From Methanomassiliicoccales archaeon UBA147 (GTDB lineage: Archaea; Thermoplasmatota; Thermoplasmata; SG8-5), in contig DAJR01000005.1 in the NCBI GenBank assembly GCA_002496385.1, positions 1-21,932 of the forward strand: a stretch of 21,932 nt of DNA, in the 5' to 3' direction. The notes below the pieces were generated by a model. It was given only the letters and a program-made list of their open reading frames with translations, did no database searches and was not told the DNA's origin. Within the stretch, counting starts at the first letter, position 1; every line of letters begins with the position of its first letter. Made by a program: the position numbers and the translations under genes. Of the stretch, positions 1 to 10,000 are shown piece by piece.

Positions 1-78
1 AACGGCATTTCACGTTTACTGCCCAACGCTTTCATCCAGGCTATCAATGGCCTTGCGTTCAGCTACGTGAGGCAGTAA
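1..78 (+). CDS. 3' end of an unidentified upstream gene (partial)
   Basis: The frame is open from the first base and ends in TAA at 76-78, giving a 25-residue tail that ends in AFSYVRQ. The tail mixes hydrophobic and polar residues as a real C-terminus would, and the next ~107 bases look like intergenic promoter DNA, which fits a gene ending here. No family can be recognised from so short a stretch, and its relation to the downstream adhesin genes is unknown. A chance open frame of this length cannot be excluded. Confidence 0.4.
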   Translation, partial: NGISRLLPNAFIQAINGLAFSYVRQ

Positions 79-103
79 ATCTAATGTCTTTCTGCTTTCA
101 CAT

Positions 104-125
104 TGGTTATATTATGGTTATAACC
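104..125 (+). promoter_or_regulatory. Candidate operator: TGGTTATA direct repeat overlapping a palindrome
   Basis: TGGTTATA occurs at 104-111 and again at 115-122, start to start 11 bases, about one helical turn. The second copy lies within the perfect 10-base palindrome GGTTATAACC at 116-125. The pair sits just upstream of the TATA-like element at 133-140, where archaeal activators or BRE-contacting factors bind. This is a positional inference; no regulator is encoded in the window. The AT-rich context makes chance repeats possible. Confidence 0.35.
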
Positions 126-132
126 ACCTTAA

Positions 133-140
133 TTATATAT
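133..140 (+). promoter_or_regulatory. Archaeal TATA box for the first giant pilin-like gene
   Basis: TTATATAT at 133-140 is the best TATA-box match upstream of the 186 start. Archaeal transcription usually begins about 25 bases downstream, which predicts a start near 162-167 and a leader of roughly 20-25 nt. That leader would keep the AGAGGA ribosome-binding site at 174-179. The two adhesin genes are separated by only 4 bases, so this promoter probably drives both. Confidence 0.55.
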
Positions 141-185
141 ATCATCCTTGAGATACACTAAGCATCAACTAAAAGAGGAATTGTT

Positions 186-3100
186 ATGGCTGAAAACAAG
201 ATTAAGAGAAAGATTGTGTGGGACAAGTCCGGCGTTAGCGAGATTATCGGCACCATCCTGATGCTGAGCATCACGGTCGTCCTGTTCTCGGGGATCATCA
301 CCATGGTCGGCTCGATGCCGGCTCCGAGGCAGACGTTCATCGTGGACCTGAAATGCAGCCTCCAGCCGGTCAACCAGACCGAATGGAACCAGGGAATCTG
401 GATGAACGGCATCTACTTCAGGGTCCTTCACCAGGGCGGCCAGGTTCTTGAGCCGCTGTGGACCGATTTGTACATCACCGTCGACGACTCGATGATATCG
501 AAAAAAATCGTCCACGGCCTGATGGATACCAACGGGGACGGGAAATGGGGTGTCGGCGAGTGGTGGGTGTACCGCATTAATCCCGGCCCTGAAGCCCCGA
601 CACTCGATACAGATTCGATATTCACAATCACCATCGTTGACCAGGAGAAGAACGCCCTTGTGTGGCATGAAACCATGGGAGAAGGCGCGAACTACTACGG
701 TCCCATAATCAAAAGGGCATGGATAGACAGCGACATGAACACGCCCGTGGATGACCCCGGTCCGATTGGGTTCGAGAAGAGTTTCAAGATATATTGCGAG
801 ATCATCGACCCCGAGGGATTCGACGCGAAGAACGGGCTGAACAGGAGCAATCTCTGGGTGAACGTATCTTCGATACTTCCCGACGTTGGATTGATCCAGC
901 TCTGGGATGTCATGGATTCCCACGACTTGCCCAACGACAACATCTATGTGGCATACTGCGAGGGCCCCCCGAAGATGTCCATCGGCTATTACCTGTTCAA
1001 GTTCCTAGCCACGGACAATTCCAACAGGACAGCCAACCCGTTCCTTGCCAGATTCCCTGTCGGCCTGATAGTCGGAGAGAAACCGCAAATCGTGGTCAAG
1101 GGGGACCAGTTCATCAAGGTCGGCAACACGACGATAAGGAAATACGATTACATCACGTTCAGCGACCCCCAGCCCACCAACGGGGACTCGATTGACATCA
1201 TAGCCACGATCCTCAACCTGGGAGGAAAGGGCGCGGAGGTGAACGTCTGGTTCTACCTTGACGAGCTGAACCAATCCGCCCTAATCAACTCTGACCCGGT
1301 GGTCATCCAGGTCCCGGAAGTGGGCCAACAGGACGCCAGGATATCGTGGACAGCCTCGCCGGGAGGCGCCCACATAATCTGGGTCAATGCCTCTGTGAGG
1401 GACGAAACTGCCGATTTCTACGACCCGGACCTATCCGACAACCAGAACTGCACCAACATCTCGGTCATGCCCAAGATACTGCTGGTGGATGACGACACCC
1501 ATGTCAACGACCTGAGCGAGGGGGACACCGTTTCCTCCATGCAGGCGTCCCTGGAAGCTGCAGATTTCAAGTATGACTTCGTCACTGTGGGAACTGGGGA
1601 CGGCCCCAGGTATGACGAGGGAGATTTCGCCCTGAAGAAATACGATGTCGTGATATGGATGACCGGGTACAGGACCTCCAAGACGCTTACCGTTTCCACG
1701 AATCCGAATTGGGATGAGAGAACCGATGACATTGCCAATCTGCAGAGATACCTGGCCGGAACGGCAAACAAGACAATCACCGACGGGAAGAACGGCGGAA
1801 GCCTGTGGCTGATTAGCGAGGGATTCTGGCCCGAGGCCTCTTCCACGGCAGCCCTGGGGGCGTTCGCCACAGACACAGTGCGCGGCCTTCGGATACCCAA
1901 TATGATGGCAGACGCCAACACGGTCGCGCTCCCCCCGAAGCTCTATGGCGACGCGGTGCATCCGGTCACAGACTATTTTGCCGACACACCCATCAACACA
2001 GACCCCGGCACCACTGTCGTGAAATACTGGGATTACCCAGACATACCTTTTGACAGGGCTGCCCTGTACGATTATTCGGTACAGCCCGAGCTCAGGAAGG
2101 TTTTCGCTGTCTCTTACGATTCCGACAAGCACCTGAACGACACCATCCAGGACTCGAGGATACTGGCCCAGACCTGGGACTTCTCCAGGATCAAGGACAC
2201 CGCGACGCAGACCCAGTACACCTACAAAGCAATTCTGTGGCTCGGGAAGATAGAGAGCAAATTCACGAACGACGTGGCGATCTCGGAGCAGACCACCGAG
2301 CCGACCACCGTGTTCTACAAGCAGCAGGTCACAATCAAGTTCGTGGTCAGGAACAACGGCCTGAACAACTACACATCCGCCGACAACCTCCTGTATCTTC
2401 TTAGAATCATCGACATGGACGGCATCGACACCATCACCCCGTTCCTGAAGAGGATCGACTTCCTGGGCATAAAATCCAACAACACGCTTACAATATCCTT
2501 CAACTGGACTCCCCAGCAGATAGGCTACCACAGGATATCCATCAAGGTGGACCCCTACAATTACATAGAGGAGAGCAACGAGCTGAACAACGAGATATCC
2601 AGCTTCTGGGGGACGGGCGAGCTCAATGTCCTATACAGAGTGCTGGTCGTGGACGATGACGGCAGCGCCAACAATCTCGGAGGATTCCTGGTGCATGACG
2701 AAACCAAGGATGTGTTGGATGCGCTGGACTTCCTTGGCTACAGCAACGAGACCTATGTCGTCCTGGGAACGGGCCCCACAGACAATGGGCCGGCCCTGTC
2801 CGACGGCTTTAACGGGACCGCGCTCAACGAGTACAATGCCATCATCTGGGTCACGGGCGCGGCGCCCGACCCCCTCACAGGCAGAGACAGGGAGAACATC
2901 ACCGGCTACCTCGAGCTGGGAGGGAATGTCTGGATAATCGGCAACGGCATCTGGTCCACGGACAACGATGTGGACCTCTTCGAGCGGAACTACCTGAAGA
3001 TTGATTCCGTGGACAGGAACCACAATGTCTCCGCCGCTATTCTCGGGGGCGTCAAGAATGATTATGTATCGCATGGGATGCAATACGCCACCACGGGCGA

Positions 3101-6100
3101 TCCTGATGCAGACATCCTGTTCCCGACCGCCGGGGCATACCCGGGCATCGGGTTCACTTACCAGGACCAGAACCTCGGACGCTTCAATTCGGTGAGATAC
3201 GACGGGCCGGCCTCGACCAACGCTTCCGCCCGGTACAGGAGCGCCGTCACCGCATGGCAGCTTTCCTCCCTGAGCGACCCGCTCTCACGGGCTGAGTTCG
3301 TGTTCATGATGCTCAGATGGTTCGACAAGCCAGAGGAGAGAATTGAAACAAGGATAGCCAACATCGATGTTTGGATATCCGAGGAGCATCCGCAGCTGGG
3401 CAGTGGATACGTGATACAGGCCAGGGTCCAGAACGCAGGCGGCACCACCGGGAACGTGCTCGTGAGGTTCATGGACGGAACGACACAGATCGGTTCAGAC
3501 TCGATATCTGTCTCGCCGGGCGGGTGGACCACCGCGGAGATAATCTGGGTGCCGCTGTTCGCGGGCCAGAGGACTATCACGATTCTGGTTGACCCCATAA
3601 AGGAAGTGGACGAGATATTTGAATGGTCCAACAACAATGCGACCAGGTCGATATATGTCTATTTCTTCTGGGACAACATGGAGAAGGGAGCGGGAAAATG
3701 GGCGCACAGCGCGACCACCCTGCTGATCAACGGCGAAGAAGCGATTGAATATTTCTACGACACGGCCCTGAACACCAACATCATCACCGATTGGGACACG
3801 GGCGAGAGCGTCCCGAGCGAGGTCGAGACCATAAAGGACATAGGCTTCTACCACAGCTATGACACGGCCTTCTGGCTCCAGGAGCCGTCCGGCGCGGAGA
3901 CAGTGTACAGGGTGCCGATGGACGTCGTCCTGATTATCGACACTTCGGCCACAATGCCCGCCCCAGACCTGGCCAATGCCAAAGCCGCAGCCAGCAATTT
4001 CGTGAGCCTGCTCAATCAGACGGACAGGTGCTCCCTGTTCCAGCTGACGAGCGATGCAGCTGCGCGCCCAGTACCGTTCATGGCACTTCCCTTGAATTAC
4101 ATGACTACGGGCAACAAGGATTTCTGCCATGACACGGTAAACAGCTGGATTGCCAGCGGGTATTCGCCGCTCTGGGATGCGACAGGGAGCGCCATCGCGT
4201 ACCTGACCGACCCGTTGAACAAGAGAGCGGGCGAAACCCCGGGGATCAACTATGTCCAGGTGATAATCCTGCTCACGAACGACCATGATAAGGACGCAGC
4301 CGGGTCTTACGAGATGGGAAGCCAGACATATTGCCCCGGAGCGCTGCAGAACGAGGGCTTCGGCCAATACACATGGGGCGGCCTCCCCGGATTCGCTGGA
4401 AATGTATGGGGGCAGAGCCACACCTACATTGACCTGGGCGGGACCGGCAAGGACATCCAGAGATACACCTCTCTTGGCCTGCAATGGCCTGACCTCGCAT
4501 TCGAGACGAGGAGCGGGATGCTGAGGCCGCCGTGCATAGTCAATACCATCGCGCTGTCCCTCCTGCCCAACGACCCGGCCCACACCAACTACAAGTTGAC
4601 CACGGATTACGACCTCTCAAGACTGGCATCGACATCCGGCCAGATGGGAATCTCGGGCAGGCACTACCAGACACTGTTCAGCAACAACCTCACCAATGTG
4701 TACAGCAACATCCTGTGGCAGATCACGACGCAACTGTCAGGTGACAACCAGACCAGGTCAAGCGGGCCGATGCCGGAACCGATGACAACACACACATACA
4801 ATTTTGCCGGAGTGGACCCGATCTGGGCCAACCCCAATGCATTTTACTGCGATGTGGACGATGCCACCTCCGCAGAGTTGCAGGCTCCGAACACACAGAC
4901 CGAATTGCTCATGTCCCAGTATGGACTGGTGAGCGCTTCCGACGATAACCGATGGACCTCGCCGGACCCCGGTCAGTTTGATGAGGTATTCATAAAATGC
5001 CAGATGGTGATAGTGGAGCCAGTGGCGAACATAGCCAATGTAGACCTGATCTTCGAGGTCCAGGCCGCAGCCAATCCGCCGACATACCAGATGTACGCAC
5101 GCCGGGTGGCCCCGGCTCCGGCCACCTGGGTCCCGGTCGGCACCGACGGCACCGGGACAGCGAACTCGGATTATATGTTCACTAGGTCGTTACCCGCAAA
5201 CATCGCCGATTACATTTCGGGAGGTCTCATCGAGTGGGGCTGCTACTATACGACCGATAAACAGGAACTCACCGTGGATTACATCGCAATGAAAGTGCGC
5301 ATGGTGGGCAGCACGCCCCCGAACATCCCTACCTTCGTCTCGCACGGCGGCAACACCACCGCAGCGGGCGGCATCACGCCCGACGAAACACCCAGCCTGA
5401 ACTGGGGATATTCCGACAACCAGACCGACCCCCAGGAAGGGTTCATCGTGAACGTCTTCGACAACAGCGACGATTCGCTCGTATGGAGCAGCAACCTGGC
5501 TTCATCTTCTGCAAACAATGTCACAGTCGGCAGCATCGGCATCCCCCTGGGAACGAACCTGGTCAACGGCAGGACATATTACTGGACATGTCAGGTCCTT
5601 GACGACTCGGGCGAGAGCGCATTGGCAGGGGGAAAGGGCAGATGGTGGTTCACAGTGAATGTGTCCGCGAACTCACCCCCTTCGGCGCCTTACAACCCGT
5701 ACCCCAAGATGAACCAGGGCGGAATCTCCGCCATCGTCACGATGATGTGGCAGTGCGACGACATCGACGGGGACATTCTGACTTACTCGCTCTACCTGGA
5801 CACGGTAAATCCGCCTGTGAGCCTGGTGGAAACCACCCTGATAACCAACAGCTCGGTGAGGACGCTGAACCAAAACACGATTTACTACTGGCGGGTCCTT
5901 GCCTATGACGGCGTCAACTCACAGGTCTCCAGCCCGGTTTGGATATTCGCAACCGGCGGCGGGACAGGCGGAGGATATGACTGGAGCAACCTCGGGATAT
6001 CGCCGGCCGGACCCAACATGAACAAGACCGCCGTGACCGAGACGATGAACCTGGACAAACTGGCGTCGGCCAAGCTCAGCTTCTGGCACAAATACAACAT

Positions 6101-7094
6101 GATGACAGGCTCCAACGGCGGGTTCCTGCAGGTCGGCTACAAGGACCCCAACTTCAACGGCATCGACGACTGGGATTGGAAGTACATCACGCCTGCCAAC
6201 GCATACACAGGCAACCTGCGGTCCAATGTTTATGTGAAGGACGATTTCGGCACAAGGGTGTACTGGTGCTGGAACGGCATCAGCACGCGCGGCACCTTCA
6301 GCTGGGACTATGTCAGCGTTGACCTGCTGAACTTCGTGCCTGCCGATTACAGGGACGAGGTGAAGGTGAAGTTCAACTACACCCAGTATGGCGGAGGAAC
6401 CGGCTACGGTTGGTACATCGACGATGTGAGGATGGAGGTCACGCGGTCGAACAATGTATATGCTGACCAGCACTCGCAGGACATCTGGAACCTCACCACG
6501 GCGGACGCGCATTCAGGCACTCATTGCTGGGCCAATGTGAATCCTGTTCCCGACCCTGTCTACGGTTACGGACTGGTGAAGCCGGGAATCGACAACTACC
6601 TCAGGACCATGCCCATCGACCTAACCAACGCAAGGACTGCCACGCTCAGCGCCTACGTCAAATTCAACTTCAACTACCAGAGCGGCGCGCCCCCGGACGG
6701 CTTCAGGATTGAGGTGTCCCGGAACAACGGGATCACCTGGGAAGCCGTGAACCTGGGAGTGAGGTCGGGCTGGAACATCTCCGGAACCAGTTCGGACGAT
6801 TCGGACGGATATATCAACGACCAACATTCCTACACCGGGATATCCGACTCGACTCTTGCTGGCACCGGGACTGCCGCGACAGACCGGTATTGGGTGAGCA
6901 TAGGGACCATGACCAGGGTGGACATCAACCTGTCCAGTTTTTCGGGAAATGCCATCGTGATACGGTTCAGGATGATAACCTGCGGGCACCCGGCATATGC
7001 GCACAGCAACAATCTGAACCAGGGCATCGACCCGGGGTTCGGCGGCTTCTACCTTGACGATGTCGAGGTGAAGGGCCAGACGATTCTGGGGTGA
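186..7094 (+). CDS. Giant type IV pilin-like surface adhesin with CARDB, vWA, FN3-like and lectin-like domains (2302 aa)
   Basis: A secreted or pilus-associated adhesin is inferred. The N-terminus is an archaeal class III prepilin signal: basic residues 5-9, probable cleavage between G16 and V17 (SG|VSEIIG), then a hydrophobic helix to about residue 41. An EF-hand-like loop (DTNGDGKWGVGE) lies at 114-125. CARDB-like repeats cover about 300-430, 695-815 and 1055-1155. Two LVDDD modules start near 432 and 820, each followed by a YDVVIWMTG-type strand (486, 883). A lectin-like beta-sandwich starts near 1160 and is interrupted by a vWA domain (about 1245-1520) whose first metal-site motif is DTSAT (1252-1256) and whose usual TDG/SDG site reads TND (1364-1366). 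A further ~420 residues, including two FN3-like domains (about 1709-1810, 1829-1920), precede the rest of the sandwich (about 1940-2090). A second sandwich ends the protein. ATG 186 follows AGAGGA at 174-179. Domain order is well supported; ligand and pilus role are inferred. Confidence 0.9.
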   Translation: MAENKIKRKIVWDKSGVSEIIGTILMLSITVVLFSGIITMVGSMPAPRQTFIVDLKCSLQPVNQTEWNQGIWMNGIYFRVLHQGGQVLEPLWTDLYITVDDSMISKKIVHGLMDTNGDGKWGVGEWWVYRINPGPEAPTLDTDSIFTITIVDQEKNALVWHETMGEGANYYGPIIKRAWIDSDMNTPVDDPGPIGFEKSFKIYCEIIDPEGFDAKNGLNRSNLWVNVSSILPDVGLIQLWDVMDSHDLPNDNIYVAYCEGPPKMSIGYYLFKFLATDNSNRTANPFLARFPVGLIVGEKPQIVVKGDQFIKVGNTTIRKYDYITFSDPQPTNGDSIDIIATILNLGGKGAEVNVWFYLDELNQSALINSDPVVIQVPEVGQQDARISWTASPGGAHIIWVNASVRDETADFYDPDLSDNQNCTNISVMPKILLVDDDTHVNDLSEGDTVSSMQASLEAADFKYDFVTVGTGDGPRYDEGDFALKKYDVVIWMTGYRTSKTLTVSTNPNWDERTDDIANLQRYLAGTANKTITDGKNGGSLWLISEGFWPEASSTAALGAFATDTVRGLRIPNMMADANTVALPPKLYGDAVHPVTDYFADTPINTDPGTTVVKYWDYPDIPFDRAALYDYSVQPELRKVFAVSYDSDKHLNDTIQDSRILAQTWDFSRIKDTATQTQYTYKAILWLGKIESKFTNDVAISEQTTEPTTVFYKQQVTIKFVVRNNGLNNYTSADNLLYLLRIIDMDGIDTITPFLKRIDFLGIKSNNTLTISFNWTPQQIGYHRISIKVDPYNYIEESNELNNEISSFWGTGELNVLYRVLVVDDDGSANNLGGFLVHDETKDVLDALDFLGYSNETYVVLGTGPTDNGPALSDGFNGTALNEYNAIIWVTGAAPDPLTGRDRENITGYLELGGNVWIIGNGIWSTDNDVDLFERNYLKIDSVDRNHNVSAAILGGVKNDYVSHGMQYATTGDPDADILFPTAGAYPGIGFTYQDQNLGRFNSVRYDGPASTNASARYRSAVTAWQLSSLSDPLSRAEFVFMMLRWFDKPEERIETRIANIDVWISEEHPQLGSGYVIQARVQNAGGTTGNVLVRFMDGTTQIGSDSISVSPGGWTTAEIIWVPLFAGQRTITILVDPIKEVDEIFEWSNNNATRSIYVYFFWDNMEKGAGKWAHSATTLLINGEEAIEYFYDTALNTNIITDWDTGESVPSEVETIKDIGFYHSYDTAFWLQEPSGAETVYRVPMDVVLIIDTSATMPAPDLANAKAAASNFVSLLNQTDRCSLFQLTSDAAARPVPFMALPLNYMTTGNKDFCHDTVNSWIASGYSPLWDATGSAIAYLTDPLNKRAGETPGINYVQVIILLTNDHDKDAAGSYEMGSQTYCPGALQNEGFGQYTWGGLPGFAGNVWGQSHTYIDLGGTGKDIQRYTSLGLQWPDLAFETRSGMLRPPCIVNTIALSLLPNDPAHTNYKLTTDYDLSRLASTSGQMGISGRHYQTLFSNNLTNVYSNILWQITTQLSGDNQTRSSGPMPEPMTTHTYNFAGVDPIWANPNAFYCDVDDATSAELQAPNTQTELLMSQYGLVSASDDNRWTSPDPGQFDEVFIKCQMVIVEPVANIANVDLIFEVQAAANPPTYQMYARRVAPAPATWVPVGTDGTGTANSDYMFTRSLPANIADYISGGLIEWGCYYTTDKQELTVDYIAMKVRMVGSTPPNIPTFVSHGGNTTAAGGITPDETPSLNWGYSDNQTDPQEGFIVNVFDNSDDSLVWSSNLASSSANNVTVGSIGIPLGTNLVNGRTYYWTCQVLDDSGESALAGGKGRWWFTVNVSANSPPSAPYNPYPKMNQGGISAIVTMMWQCDDIDGDILTYSLYLDTVNPPVSLVETTLITNSSVRTLNQNTIYYWRVLAYDGVNSQVSSPVWIFATGGGTGGGYDWSNLGISPAGPNMNKTAVTETMNLDKLASAKLSFWHKYNMMTGSNGGFLQVGYKDPNFNGIDDWDWKYITPANAYTGNLRSNVYVKDDFGTRVYWCWNGISTRGTFSWDYVSVDLLNFVPADYRDEVKVKFNYTQYGGGTGYGWYIDDVRMEVTRSNNVYADQHSQDIWNLTTADAHSGTHCWANVNPVPDPVYGYGLVKPGIDNYLRTMPIDLTNARTATLSAYVKFNFNYQSGAPPDGFRIEVSRNNGITWEAVNLGVRSGWNISGTSSDDSDGYINDQHSYTGISDSTLAGTGTAATDRYWVSIGTMTRVDINLSSFSGNAIVIRFRMITCGHPAYAHSNNLNQGIDPGFGGFYLDDVEVKGQTILG
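7087..7094 (+). promoter_or_regulatory. Shine-Dalgarno site that fixes the TTG start of the second giant gene
   Basis: GGGGTGA (within 7087-7094) is a strong match to the archaeal anti-Shine-Dalgarno sequence and overlaps the stop codon of the preceding gene. It lies 4 bases before TTG at 7099. This supports TTG over the in-frame ATG at 7123, which would remove the basic residues expected ahead of a prepilin cleavage site. The overlap of stop codon and ribosome site implies translational coupling of the two paralogues. Confidence 0.7.
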
Positions 7095-7098
7095 GCTC

Positions 7099-10000
7099 TT
7101 GAAAACCGCAAAAAGAAAGCCGATGTGGGACCGGGGCGGCGTCTCGGAGATAATAGGCACCATCCTTACTCTCAGCATAACCGTGGTGCTGTTCTCGGGG
7201 ATAATCGCCATGGTCAACCAGTTCCCTGCGCCCGGGGACAATGTCTACACCGATTTCACGGCCACGATAGAGCCGGAGAAAAATTGGGCTGCAGACACCG
7301 GGGCATTCATCCACATAACGAACACGGGCGGCGAGCAGATGACCGGGCTCTGGACCCTCATCGTCGTGGCCATAGACGATTTCACGCTCATCCTCAATAC
7401 GCAGGGAACCCTGAACGGGACTACCTACGGCCTCGGACCGGGCGTTTACGGGCACAGGGGGAGCGACAACGGCGACGGGAACTGGGACACCGGAGAGCGC
7501 TGGACCATCTACCGGAACGAAACGCAGATAAGCCAGGCATCGAACGTCGGCGTGATGGTCCTGGACCAGGAAAGGAACGCGCTTGTCTGGAGCGCCCAGA
7601 TTCAGGGCAGGAGCAATGAGTTCGGCCCCATAATATCCAACATCAGGGCGGATTCCGACCTGGGAAGCCTTCGGGCCGACCCGGTGCAGTACGGCAGGGA
7701 GTTCTGGGTGTTCGCGGAGGTCTATGACCCTGACGGCGACCTGGACCCGACCTCCGTTCGGGCTGACCTTTCTTCGATAATCTCTGATGCGGGCAATGCC
7801 ACTGTGCTGATGACAGATGCTGACGGCGACGGCGTGTTCGTGGGCGGACCCCTCATCGGGCCTGACACCAACGACGTGCCTGTGGGATACCACATCGCCG
7901 TCGTCAGGGCGCGGGACCTGGAGGGCAGGGTAAGTGTTGGCACGGCGCGAATCTCGGTCGGGATGGACCTTGCAGGCCAGCCGAACCTGCGGATCACGAA
8001 ACCTGACATCTCGGTGAACCCAAAAAGCCCCATCAACGGCCAGACTATCTCGGTCACCACCACGGTCAGGAACTTCGGCGGCTGGTGCAACGGCACTGTG
8101 CATTTCTGGGACATCGTGGGAAACAACAGGACCTGGAAGGGAATGTCCAACTTCACAATCTCGCAGGGACCCTCGCAAGTGAGGCAGAGCATGACCTGGA
8201 CCATTCGGCCGGGCGGCGAGCACAGGATAGAGGTGAACGCCACGCCCCTGAACGCAAGGGACATCACGCCGGAGGACAATGTGAACAGCACGAACATCAC
8301 CGTGCTTCCCAAGATATTGTTAGTGGATGATGACAACTACCCCCCGGACACCAGCGTGATGGACACGGTGGGTTACATGAGGGGGGCGCTGGAATCCTCG
8401 GACTTCGGGTATGACCTATACACCGTGGGGCAGAACAAGGACGGCCCTGAATATGGGCTGGGGACTTATGCCCTTCAAAAATATGACGTGATAATCTGGA
8501 TGACGGGTTACGAGAAGGCCAGCACGCTCACTGCCAACGACCAGGAGAACCTCACGGCCTACCTCAACGGGACCCGGGGGAACCTGTGGATGATTGGCCA
8601 GTACCTGTTCAACGATTCGAAAATCGATGGGTCGTTCTTCAGTGACATACTGAAGGTGGAAGACAGCGTATGGATCTCGGAGGGGCCCACGAACCCGCTC
8701 ATGGGCGTGGAGGGGAACCCGATCAGCCGCCAATGGAACGAATCGTTCATACCCGTGACCACCAGGGCCGCAAGCCATACCTCCAGCTACCACATCAGGC
8801 CGGTAGCGGTGGGAACGAACGAGGAGATAAACATCACATTCAGGGAAGAGGATCTCAATTCCACGTTCGGTGACGCGCTGAACTACGAGAACAGAGTGAA
8901 GGATTCGAGAATTGTGTTCTTCCCATGGGAGTTCTCCAGGATAGCGAATACCGGGGACCAGACCCAGGTTACCTACAGAGTCCTGAAATGGCTGGGCAAT
9001 ATCACAATAAGGCACGGCGAGGACCTTGCAATCTCTGAACAGGTGATTGACCCGAGCTTCGTGTTCTTCAACCAGGTGGTGCGGGTGGACGCCGAGATAA
9101 GGAACAACGGCGAAAAGAATCTCACAACCCAGGTCGGGCTGTTCCTCGACGACCGCAACGATCCCGTGTCCTGGATATCCTCGATAAAGGTGCCCGGACA
9201 GGGCGGCTCTGTCACGGTCTCGGCGAACTGGACGGCAAGGGAGTTGGGCAAGCACGTGCTCAAATGGAGGGTGGACCCGAACAACCTGATATCCGAGACC
9301 AATGAGGGCAACAACGAAATCCCGAGCTATATCTCCAGCGGCCAGATATTCGTGGAATTCAGGATATTGGTCGTGGATGACGACGGCAGCGAGAACAATC
9401 TCGGGACCCTGTCCAACGACACCCGCCTTCTCACAGAATCGCTGGACCGGCTGGGCTATGTGTACGAATCCCCCGCCGGCGGCATCGGGACTACCTACAT
9501 CGTAGAAGCGGGGAAGGACGGGCCGGCAATCGACGTGCTGAAAAATTACAGCTCGGTGTTCTGGATAACCGGCGAGAGCAGTTCGGGATTGAGCGCAAAC
9601 GACTCGTTCTATCTTGCGGCCTACATCAACACCTACAAGGGCATGCTGTGGCTCTCGGGAGACGACCTGTGGAGCGGCGTACCGCCCGGAGCCAACATCA
9701 CTGCGGACATGGGAATAGACAGCGTGATTCCCGACAGGCCGCTCTCGGGGACGCTGCGCGGGGTCAGCGACTCCCCGATTTCGCACGGGATGAACATCTC
9801 GATAGTGAACAATTCATTCGCAGACTGGCTTTCCCCGACCGATGATGCCGAGGGCGTGTTCTACCAGAGCTACGCGGCCAACAGGTTCTGCGCCCTGATG
9901 ATTGAGGGCGCAAGTTACAAGGGCTTCACTTCGGCATTCACGCTGTCCACGCTCAACGGCACCAGGCCGGGATACATCTCCGGGAACAACGCCACGGACG

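Noticed and set aside
1476..1500. ILLVDDD motif as a two-component receiver domain
   Set aside because: The modules are extracellular and lack a recognisable central phospho-acceptor Asp and conserved Lys in receiver spacing. The following VIWMTG and GGNxW strands fit another Rossmann-like fold better.
6967..9786. Long open frames on the minus strand (for example 6967-8223 and 8416-9786)
   Set aside because: They lie wholly opposite strongly supported + strand domains. Their translations are rich in Arg, Val, His and Pro without recognisable motifs, as expected from antisense reading of GC-rich codons.
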